Of a stretch of 6,295 bases of DNA, positions 1-4,939 are shown one piece after another. The first letter of the stretch is position 1, and each line of letters starts with the position of its first letter. The stretch lies in NCBI GenBank assembly GCA_025927515.1, contig JAICLG010000183.1, positions 1-6,295 on the forward strand. Direction: 5' to 3'. The notes under the pieces are model-generated. The model was not told where the DNA came from, searched no databases, and was given only the letters and a program-made list of their open reading frames with translations. Both the position numbers and the translations under genes were made by a program. The stretch comes from Hyphomicrobium sp. (GTDB lineage Bacteria; Pseudomonadota; Alphaproteobacteria; Rhizobiales; Hyphomicrobiaceae).

Positions 1-10
1 CTCCCGAGAG

Positions 11-169
11 TCATGCCTTAGCCTGAGCGCCCTCCAGCAACCATTCAACGTTCACACCGTGCTGCTCGGTGAAACGCGCTATCTCGTGATGCTTGAGCGT
101 CATCGCGGGTTTAATGTCATCAACAGAGAGGCCGCGGGAAGCGGCGACGTCCTTGATGCGCTCGCGCAT
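11..169 (-). CDS. Small protein with WLLEG motif, probably 5'-truncated
   Basis: This is a 52-residue minus-strand reading frame starting at the ATG at 169-167. The sequence shows a basic, helical first half (MRERIKDVAASRGLS) and a second half ending HGVNVEWLLEG. The last segment resembles the part of Xre/CI-type helix-turn-helix repressors just after the DNA-binding domain, where a 'GVxxxWLLxGEG' pattern is frequent. The frame stays open upstream as far as a TAG at 268-266. The extra residues (for example EAKGAAPKSDEIAYRREFK) look like coding sequence, but no ATG, GTG or TTG lies in that stretch. Either the 52-residue form is real or the gene has lost its 5' end through a frameshift near 231-265. 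In a neighbouring frame an open stretch (419-231) ends in this same zone and could hold the rest. A link to a phage-type repressor is only an inference. Function is not assigned. Confidence 0.45.
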   Translation of the reverse strand: MRERIKDVAASRGLSVDDIKPAMTLKHHEIARFTEQHGVNVEWLLEGAQAKA

Positions 170-390
170 CGCGCATTTGAACTCGCGCCGGTACGCGATC
201 TCATCGCTTTTTGGAGCGGCGCCTTTGGCCTCAAATAGGCTCTCCAGCGCAAGCCATTTCCTTTGCTAACGTCTTCGCCGCCTCAACCCCTCCACGGATC
301 TCTCTCTTCGTGTACTGGCAGTCAATCTTGTTAAGCTGGACAAACCCAAATTCGGGGCGGAAGCTGGAGACTTCCCCTCGGCTCGCCGAT

Positions 391-438
391 GTGTTAAACA
401 AAAAGTATGAAAAAATCAACCCGTGTTAAACAAAAAGT
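391..438 (+). repeat. 16-bp direct repeat over the start of the small ribbon-helix-helix gene
   Basis: The sequence GTGTTAAACAAAAAGT occurs at 391-406 and again, identically, at 423-438, so the copies are 32 bp apart (about three helical turns). Each copy is followed at once, or after one base, by an ATG (407 and 440), both in the same reading frame. Ribbon-helix-helix proteins often bind tandem repeated operators in their own promoter, so an autoregulatory site is possible. A short segmental duplication of the start region would explain the pattern equally well. Confidence 0.7.
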
Positions 439-601
439 CATGGGCCGCCCACGAACGGGCATTACTCCCCTTATGGGCTTCCGTGCTGACCCGGTAATCC
501 GAGCATCCATTGTTAGGTGGGCCGAAAAGCAACCGGACGTGCCGTCCCTATCCGAAGCCATCCGTCGCCTGGTCGAGCTCGGGCTGAAGGCGAAGAAATG
601 A
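407..601 (+). CDS. Small ribbon-helix-helix-like DNA-binding protein
   Basis: The frame encodes 64 residues. After a lysine-rich leader comes a GRPRTG motif, a short strand-like segment (LMGFRADPVI), then a helix-turn-helix arrangement ending SEAIRRLVELGLKAKK. This layout matches the CopG/Arc-like ribbon-helix-helix proteins, in which an N-terminal beta strand inserts in the DNA major groove and two helices form the dimer. The 'SEAIRRLVELGL' ending is typical of those proteins in Rhizobiales. A second ATG at 440 would give a 53-residue protein starting MGRPRTG. Neither start has a clear Shine-Dalgarno sequence, so the choice is open. The stop codon is only 15 bases before the next start, which suggests one transcript with the two membrane-protein genes. 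It could be a transcriptional repressor or an orphan antitoxin-like protein, but no toxin gene is visible beside it. Confidence 0.7.
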   Translation: MKKSTRVKQKVMGRPRTGITPLMGFRADPVIRASIVRWAEKQPDVPSLSEAIRRLVELGLKAKK

Positions 602-604
602 AAA

Positions 605-649
605 GCCGGCTCCAGCATGTGGTCTAGATCAGCAGCGATCGGAGCCGGC
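605..649 (+). other. GC-rich hairpin enclosing a start codon
   Basis: GCCGGCTCC at 605-613 is the exact reverse complement of GGAGCCGGC at 641-649. In RNA this gives a 9-bp stem, eight of the pairs G-C, with a 27-nt loop that contains the ATG at 617 of the following gene. There is no T-run after it, so it is not an intrinsic terminator. It may influence translation of the second gene in the transcript, or it may be coincidental. Confidence 0.45.
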
Positions 650-868
650 CTCTACCTTCTAGCGTTTCTATGCGCAGCAAGTTATCCGTCGTTTGACCAT
701 CGAACCTTTTCAGGATTAGCCGCGGTCCTGCTGGGTTTGCCTTGGGTCGACTATTTTCCGAGTACTCTATTTTTATTGGCGATCCTCCTAAATGCCGTGA
801 TCATCTATGTCGTTCTCGCCATCATCTCCCGCACACTTACGCTGATAGGGCAAAGGATGAAGAAGTGA
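617..868 (+). CDS. Small membrane protein with two predicted transmembrane helices
   Basis: The frame encodes 83 residues with a hydrophobic profile of a two-helix inner-membrane protein. The first helix lies at about residues 6-23 (AAIGAGLYLLAFLCAA). A loop contains SYPSFDHRTFSG, then a short hydrophobic stretch LAAVLLGLPWVDYFPS. The second long helix is at about 49-71, and the basic tail IGQRMKK suggests a cytoplasmic C terminus. The family is not assigned. The start at 617 has no strong ribosome binding site and sits in the loop of a hairpin. An in-frame TGA (599-601), the stop of the upstream gene, prevents any upstream extension. An ATG at 598, overlapping that stop in another frame, opens only nine codons. 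The 3' end overlaps the next gene by four bases, so the two are likely translated together. Confidence 0.6.
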   Translation: MWSRSAAIGAGLYLLAFLCAASYPSFDHRTFSGLAAVLLGLPWVDYFPSTLFLLAILLNAVIIYVVLAIISRTLTLIGQRMKK

Positions 869-1083
869 GAGGCCCACTTCTATCGACGGCAGTTTGGTGC
901 GCCAGTATTCCCCTGGCGGTCGCGACGTTTGTATTTCTCAGCCCGACTTGGCTAGGTGTTGGATTGGCCACGCTGATCATGATCGTTGGCGCGCTATTCT
1001 CCCGCGTCGTCTGGAACAGATGGACTGATCCGGAGACGAAACACAAGGAATTGGAAGATCGCGTTCGGAATTGGTTGCCGTAG
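865..1083 (+). CDS. Small membrane protein, translationally coupled, GTG start
   Basis: The proposed product has 72 residues. The GTG at 865-867 overlaps the TGA stop of the preceding gene (866-868). It is preceded by AAGGA at 852-856, a good ribosome binding site at normal distance, which is why this start is preferred over an upstream ATG at 742 in the same frame. The protein has a short N terminus, a first hydrophobic segment at about residues 5-26, a second at about 29-47 (WLGVGLATLIMIVGALF), and a charged amphipathic tail (WTDPETKHKELEDRVRNWLP) expected on the cytoplasmic side. No family is recognised. The overlap and the similar two-helix architecture suggest it works with the upstream membrane protein, perhaps as a complex, but that is inference. 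Confidence 0.6.
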   Translation: MRGPLLSTAVWCASIPLAVATFVFLSPTWLGVGLATLIMIVGALFSRVVWNRWTDPETKHKELEDRVRNWLP

Positions 1084-1087
1084 ACGT

Positions 1088-1274
1088 CACACACTTGGGA
1101 CGTTGCTCATTACTCAGACTGACAGCATTTTGAGATTGACGCCTTTGGAAGGAAGTTTTTCCTCGAACGTTCCCGAACCGTCTACCTGGGCCATGATGAT
1201 CCTAGGCTTCGGGGGGTATTGGCTTCATGGCGTATCGAAAGAGGAAGAACGGCTTCGCCCTCACCGCTGTCTAA
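1088..1274 (+). pseudogene. Remnant of a PEPxxWA-CTERM secreted protein gene, frameshifted
   Basis: Reading from about 1088, the frame gives VPEPSTWAMMILGFGG starting at 1169. This is a near-perfect PEP-CTERM sorting motif of the PEPxxWA subtype: a Pro-Glu-Pro motif, then a hydrophobic helix, then a basic tail. Directly after 'GFGG' the frame is lost. If one G is removed from the six-G run at 1211-1216, the frame continues IGFMAYRKRKNGFALTAV and stops at TAA 1272-1274, completing the expected helix and Arg/Lys-rich end. Only about 27 residues before the motif remain, and no start or secretory signal peptide is visible, so the body of the gene is missing. PEP-CTERM proteins are anchored and processed by an exosortase, and none is encoded here. 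The intrinsic terminator just downstream probably belonged to this gene. Confidence 0.75.
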
Positions 1275-1298
1275 TTCTTCCCTGCATCACGCGAAATG

Positions 1299-1327
1299 AA
1301 AGCCGCCTCCTAAACGGGGCGGTTTTT
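1299..1327 (+). terminator. Rho-independent terminator
   Basis: AAAGCCGCCTC (1299-1309) can pair with GGGGCGG plus the following T-run (1316-1326) around a 6-nt loop, CTAAAC. The GC-rich core is C-C-G-C-C-T-C against G-G-G-G-C-G-G, with one T-G wobble. It is followed at once by TTTTTG. It lies 25 nt after the restored stop of the PEP-CTERM remnant and would end plus-strand transcripts from that region. Confidence 0.8.
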
Positions 1328-1465
1328 GTTTCGATCAACTATCGCTAGCAGTGTCCGCAGCGGCGAGTGAACGGGCGCACGGGAAAACGGGGAAAACCTC
1401 TCAGCGGTCTCCTAAAGGGCATCGTGGCCCTATAACCTTGGATCGTGCAATCGGGGGCAAGAATA

Positions 1466-1639
1466 ATGGATACTCACGCACTAATTCCTCTCGCCTCCAT
1501 TTTCGCTTCCGGATTTCTCTCCGGATACGGCGTTCGCGCGATTGTATCGATGGTTCGACGGTCCCGCGCTCGACGATCGCAGTGGCCCACGCGCGGTGGA
1601 TCCCCGCAAAGCCAATCCGGTATGTTTATCCGGCACTGA
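1466..1639 (+). CDS. Small protein with one N-terminal membrane segment
   Basis: The frame encodes 57 residues. The N-terminal third, MDTHALIPLASIFASGFLSG, forms one hydrophobic, helix-like stretch to about residue 20. It is followed by YGVRAIVSMVRRSRARRSQ, which is strongly basic. The polarity suggests a single membrane anchor with the basic tail in the cytoplasm, or possibly an amphipathic membrane-binding peptide. The start ATG at 1466 is preceded by a G-rich segment (GGGGG at 1453-1457) about eight bases away. A GTG at 1445 in the same frame is possible but less well placed. A longer overlapping frame from 1351 has an unnatural composition rich in Arg and Ser and is rejected. The final 20 residues look low in structure. 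Family and function are unknown. Confidence 0.45.
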   Translation: MDTHALIPLASIFASGFLSGYGVRAIVSMVRRSRARRSQWPTRGGSPQSQSGMFIRH

Positions 1640-1701
1640 TTGACTCAACCGATGCGCAGCATGGGATGCACCTTTGGCGGGTGAGTTCGAAGCTAGGGCG
1701 C

Positions 1702-1747
1702 GTACTCATAAACTCGTACTCATAAACTCGTCAGGTCCGCTTATGAG
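1702..1747. repeat. Tandem 14-bp repeat plus inverted repeat downstream of the LysR gene
   Basis: GTACTCATAAACTC is present twice in tandem at 1702-1715 and 1716-1729. The CTCATAA inside the second copy (1719-1725) is the reverse complement of TTATGAG at 1741-1747, giving a 7-bp stem with a 15-nt loop. A second inverted pair, GGTCCG (1734-1739) and CGGACC (1757-1762), interleaves with it. The block lies just past the 3' end of the LysR gene. It may help end or stabilise that transcript, or it may be a copy of a dispersed intergenic repeat. There is no T-run typical of an intrinsic terminator. Confidence 0.6.
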
Positions 1748-1764
1748 CAGTCCGCTCGGACCAA

Positions 1765-2706
1765 TCAGCTCACTCCAACCAGCGCCCTGCAGACCTCCCG
1801 GCTAGCCTCTTGGAATAATTTGACGGCACCTCCGGCCCGTCGTCCCTTCAAGGTGATTGAGGCTATCGGGGCGGAAGTATCGCCAAGATCGACGTTCAGC
1901 GCGCGCAGCCATGCGCTACTCGATCGCATTCTGAGTATCTGCATGGGCAATAGGGTTATAAACCGGCTGCTCGCCAACAGATTCAACCGCATGTAGATTG
2001 AAATCGTGGTGACGGTCGTTGGCGGAAGCGGCAGGTTATGTCGCCGAAATAGCTCGACGCCGGTACGCCCCAAAAAAGAATCGGGCGGCGAGAGCGTCCA
2101 TTGCTCTTGCATAAGTTCTGCGAGCTTCAACTTTTTCCTCGATCGCAGGAGCGGATGCCGTCGCTCCGCCATCACCGCAAGGGAGGATCTGAACAGCACC
2201 TCCGCGGACAAATCATCGGCCACCGGCAACGGCGCCCAGCGCGTTATGGCCAGATCAAGCATTCTCTGGCGCAGAGCATGCTCCAGCGCATCACGATCAC
2301 CTATCGTGATATGATACCTCATGCCTGGATATCTGCGGACGAGATGTCCGATAATTTCTGTAACGATGGCGGTGACCGGCTCGGTTGTACCGATCGCAAC
2401 GAGCCCTTGCGTCGGATCTGACCTTTGCACAATGTCGGTAACACCTAGCTTTATTTCGTCGAAAACGACGCGCGTGCGATCCACCAGAAGGCGACCGCAC
2501 TCAGTGAGTTCAACTCCGCGCGAAGTGCGATCCAGCAGCGCTGCTCCGACGGCATGCTCCATATCGGTGATAGCTTTGGAGATCGCCGGCTGCGACAACC
2601 CGAGACGGCGAGACGCCTTGGCCATGCTGCCGACCTCTGCGACGGTCTGCAGCGTATGTAGATCCTTGAGGCGTAGGCGTCGGCCGATGCGGTCCTGCCA
2701 CTGCAT
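1765..2706 (-). CDS. LysR-family transcriptional regulator
   Basis: The product is a 313-residue DNA-binding regulator of normal LysR length. Residues about 13-72 form the winged helix-turn-helix: LKDLHTLQTVAEVGSMAKASRRL, then the recognition part LSQPAISKAITDMEHAVGAALLDR, then the wing TSRGVELTECGRLLVDR. After a linker helix (about 73-98), residues about 100-310 form the two-lobed substrate-binding domain (beginning GLVAIGTTEP). Such regulators usually act as tetramers responding to a small-molecule co-inducer, often activating a divergently transcribed operon and repressing themselves. The start has a strong ribosome binding site, GAGGTGA in sense orientation (within 2713-2720), seven bases upstream. 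The gene is divergent from the solute-binding protein/methyltransferase operon, so these are its likely targets. The effector cannot be read from the sequence. Confidence 0.95.
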   Translation of the reverse strand: MQWQDRIGRRLRLKDLHTLQTVAEVGSMAKASRRLGLSQPAISKAITDMEHAVGAALLDRTSRGVELTECGRLLVDRTRVVFDEIKLGVTDIVQRSDPTQGLVAIGTTEPVTAIVTEIIGHLVRRYPGMRYHITIGDRDALEHALRQRMLDLAITRWAPLPVADDLSAEVLFRSSLAVMAERRHPLLRSRKKLKLAELMQEQWTLSPPDSFLGRTGVELFRRHNLPLPPTTVTTISIYMRLNLLASSRFITLLPMQILRMRSSSAWLRALNVDLGDTSAPIASITLKGRRAGGAVKLFQEASREVCRALVGVS

Positions 2707-2723
2707 GGGTATTCACCTCACGT

Positions 2724-2758
2724 TATAGCCCGATAGGAAAATGCAATTTCGGGTTATA
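2724..2758. promoter_or_regulatory. Candidate LysR operator in the divergent promoter
   Basis: TATAGCCCGA at 2724-2733 and TCGGGTTATA at 2749-2758 form an inverted repeat matching at 9 of 10 positions with a 15-bp spacer. The 8-mer GTTATAGC also recurs as a direct repeat at 2722-2729 and 2753-2760, 31 bp apart. It lies between the LysR start (2706) and the binding-protein start (2836), where an autoregulatory and activator site is expected. It does not contain a textbook T-N11-A core of normal quality, so assignment to LysR binding is inferred from position and symmetry. Confidence 0.45.
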
Positions 2759-2835
2759 GCGTCGTTGCGTCAGAATAGCGAGATGGAAAGCCGACCGGAT
2801 CATCGGGTTGCTGTCCCAAGCACATGGAGAACGCC

Positions 2836-3801
2836 ATGCAGCTTTACTCGCGTCGCGCCATACTGGCCGGGCTTTCGGCTCTGGCTCTTCCGCTACCCGT
2901 TATTGCTGCGGACCAGCCGCTGAAGATCGTGTTTCCATTCGCGCCTGGTGGGTCGGGAGATTCGATCGCCCGGCTGTTTGCCGAGCAGCTTCATACCAGG
3001 CTCGGTAAGGTGGCGATTGTGGAGAACCGTGCTGGCGCTGGCGGGCGCATCGGCGCTCAGGCGGTCAAGAATGCCGCACCGGGGGAGGAGGCAGTGCTAT
3101 TTGCTTCCGCTTCGCAATTCACACTTCAGCCGCATCTCTTCAGGAGCCTGGGATACGATGCAGGGCGCGACTTTGTGCCACTTTCGCAGGTGATGATGGT
3201 CGATCTGGCTCTGGCGGTCAGCGGGAAGCTGCCCATTCATTCGGTGCACGAACTCATCGACTGGATGAAGGCCAATCCAGAACAGGCCGTGTACGGCTCG
3301 CCGGGAGCAGGTACAGCACCTCATTTCATCTGCGGCGAGTTTGGCCGGATCACAGGCCTAAACCTGCGCCATACGCCCTATAGGGGTACGCCTGCTGCTC
3401 TCCCGGATGTGCTGGCCGGCCGGGTCCCGATGTATATGGCGTTTCTTTCCGAACTCCTGGAGCAACATGGGGGCGGTGGCATACGCATCATCGCCACCGC
3501 AGCCACTGCGCGATCTTCCTTCCTGCCTCAGACCGCAACTTTGAAGGAGAGCGGGATCGATATCGACGCGGCCGGGTGGTTCGCATTCTATGCGCCTGCC
3601 CATTTCTCGCGTCAGTTCGTTGAGCGCCTGGGAAAGGAGATCATTGCAATCGGGAGCGATCCCGAAATACGCGCAAAGATTCATGCCATGGGGTGCGAGC
3701 CAACAGGAACGACATCGGACGAACTTAAACATATCCAGCGCACCGAGTTCGAACGCTGGGGACCGATCGTCATGGCGTCAGGATTCCCGATCGAAGACTA
3801 G
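2836..3801 (+). CDS. Tripartite tricarboxylate transporter (Bug/TctC) solute-binding protein
   Basis: This is a 321-residue periplasmic binding protein. Residues 1-25 are a signal peptide with a twin-arginine-like start (YSRRAIL) and a hydrophobic core, with likely cleavage near VIAA-DQ. The mature part begins with the family strand KIVFPFAPGGSGDSIAR (30-46). It continues with VENRAGAGGRIGA (62-74), YGSPGAGTAPH (153-163), HTPYRGTPAALPDVLAGRV (179-197) and FERWG (305-309), all conserved in Bug/TctC proteins. These bind carboxylates such as citrate, nicotinate or aromatic acids and deliver them to a TctA/TctB permease. No permease is encoded in this window, as is common for this expanded family. 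The ATG at 2836 has GGAG six bases upstream. An in-frame ATG at 2824 lacks a ribosome binding site. The gene is first in an operon with the methyltransferase and divergent from a LysR gene. The ligand cannot be predicted. Confidence 0.93.
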   Translation: MQLYSRRAILAGLSALALPLPVIAADQPLKIVFPFAPGGSGDSIARLFAEQLHTRLGKVAIVENRAGAGGRIGAQAVKNAAPGEEAVLFASASQFTLQPHLFRSLGYDAGRDFVPLSQVMMVDLALAVSGKLPIHSVHELIDWMKANPEQAVYGSPGAGTAPHFICGEFGRITGLNLRHTPYRGTPAALPDVLAGRVPMYMAFLSELLEQHGGGGIRIIATAATARSSFLPQTATLKESGIDIDAAGWFAFYAPAHFSRQFVERLGKEIIAIGSDPEIRAKIHAMGCEPTGTTSDELKHIQRTEFERWGPIVMASGFPIED

Positions 3802-3809
3802 GGCCGCAC

Positions 3810-4820
3810 ATGACCACCAATCCCCCCGAACAGTTATTGGACCTTGTTCAATCGCACCGTGTGACGGCTGTGATCTATGTCGCTGCCAGTCTGGGCCTTG
3901 CCGAATTGCTGCGCGACGGACCGCGAACGGTCGACGAACTCGCGAGTCGAACCCACGCGGATCGGGACGCACTGGCCCGCTTGCTCGTCGCTCTCTCGAC
4001 CGTCGGTATTTGCTCTCGCGTCGAAGGCCGCTACTTGCTAAACGAACTGGGGGCCGGGCTCGACGGTGCTGCTGAACGATCGTTCAAGAACTGGGTCATC
4101 TTTGAAGGCTCCATGCTGGTCAGGAGGTGGGATGGTCTTCTGGATTCGATCATGTCGGGGAAGACGGCTGCCCAACTCCAGGACGTCGACGACAATTTCG
4201 ATCTGATGTCGCGCACGCCAGAGCATGTGCGAATATTCAATGACGCCATGACAGATCTGACACGGCTGGTCACGCACGATCTACTGCAAGCCTACGACCT
4301 TAGCACGATCTCCCACTTGATGGATGTCGGAGGCGGCTCCGGGGAACTCATAGGCGCGGTGGCGAGGGCATATTCAACCATCAGAGGAACGGCTTTCGAT
4401 CTGCCGAGGTGCGCCGACGCCGCCAACCAGCACTTCAGGCACCTCGGAATCTCCGATCGCGTCGACTTTGTTGCAGGCGATTTCTTTCGCGCGGTGCCCG
4501 CAGTGGCCGATGCGATCATCTTGAAAAGCATTATTCACGACTGGGATGATGAGCGCAGCCGCATCATTTTGGGAAACTGCCGCAAAGCGCTTCCCCAAAA
4601 AGGCAGACTGCTATTAGTCGAACGTGCGATGCCGGAATTGCCCGGTCCCGATGACGCGGGCAGGTCGTGCGCGATGAGCGATTTAAACATGCTGCGCGGT
4701 CCAGGTGGACGGGAACGGACCGAAAGGGAATATTATCGGCTCCTGACCGAGAGTGGCTTCCGTCCCATCGCGGTTCTCCGCGCCGGCCGCTTTAATCTGA
4801 CCGAGTCGCGGCTTTGTTGA
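3810..4820 (+). CDS. SAM-dependent O-methyltransferase (COMT / hydroxyneurosporene type)
   Basis: The product has 336 residues. The N-terminal 95 or so residues form the winged-helix dimerisation domain of plant-like O-methyltransferases (ALGLAELL-type helix at 25-34, then RTVDELASRTHADRDALARLL). The catalytic Rossmann domain carries the SAM-binding motif I LMDVGGGSGELIG (170-182), an acidic strand end AFDLPRC (195-201), and GDFF (223-226). The catalytic segment is KSIIHDWDDERS (239-250), with His243 as likely general base. RLLLVERAMPE (266-276) and SDLNMLRGPGGRERTEREY (290-308) complete the family pattern. The reaction is transfer of a methyl group from S-adenosylmethionine to a hydroxyl, commonly phenolic. 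Start ATG 3810 lies 8 nt after the binding-protein stop with AGGG (3800-3803) upstream, indicating co-transcription. Substrate class (phenolic acid, carotenoid alcohol or polyketide) is not determined by the sequence. Confidence 0.92.
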   Translation: MTTNPPEQLLDLVQSHRVTAVIYVAASLGLAELLRDGPRTVDELASRTHADRDALARLLVALSTVGICSRVEGRYLLNELGAGLDGAAERSFKNWVIFEGSMLVRRWDGLLDSIMSGKTAAQLQDVDDNFDLMSRTPEHVRIFNDAMTDLTRLVTHDLLQAYDLSTISHLMDVGGGSGELIGAVARAYSTIRGTAFDLPRCADAANQHFRHLGISDRVDFVAGDFFRAVPAVADAIILKSIIHDWDDERSRIILGNCRKALPQKGRLLLVERAMPELPGPDDAGRSCAMSDLNMLRGPGGRERTEREYYRLLTESGFRPIAVLRAGRFNLTESRLC

Positions 4821-4939
4821 GACTTGGAAGCCGGCCGCGGCCATGCGGCGATGCGCCAAAAGCTGATTCAGATGCCGACCGGTTCTCTGTTACGAGTGCA
4901 GTTGTGTTGCAATTGCCAACAGATAGTGTCGCGGGAATA

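Noticed and set aside
407..868. Stop-codon readthrough fusing the ribbon-helix-helix protein to the membrane protein, since both are in the same frame separated by TGA and five codons.
   Set aside because: There is a separate ATG at 617, and a DNA-binding/membrane fusion of this size is not known to me. Same-frame arrangement occurs by chance one time in three.
407..1083. Toxin-antitoxin module reading of the ribbon-helix-helix protein plus a small downstream protein.
   Set aside because: Neither downstream membrane protein resembles a known RelE, ParE, VapC or Fst/Hok-type toxin. The arrangement alone is not enough.
1416..1431. AGGGC / GCCCT small hairpin as a terminator or leader element.
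   Set aside because: It has only five base pairs and no T-run, so it is expected by chance in this GC content.
1351..1725. A 124-codon plus-strand frame overlapping the 57-residue protein.
   Set aside because: Its composition is Arg/Ser-rich with no hydrophobic pattern or domain, and it overlaps a more natural small membrane-protein frame. It looks like a shadow.
2006..2728. Several plus-strand and other minus-strand frames of 67-135 codons across the LysR gene.
   Set aside because: They are antisense or alternate-frame shadows of a well-supported LysR gene and show no domain pattern.
3590..4075. A 161-codon plus-strand frame across the binding-protein/methyltransferase junction.
   Set aside because: It overlaps two well-supported genes, is rich in Arg and Ser, and matches no known pattern.
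4821..4939. Possible bidirectional terminator between the convergent methyltransferase and hydrolase genes.
   Set aside because: GC-rich palindromic bits (GGCCGCGGCC) and a weak TGTTG/CAACA hairpin are present, but there is no stem followed by a T-run on either strand.
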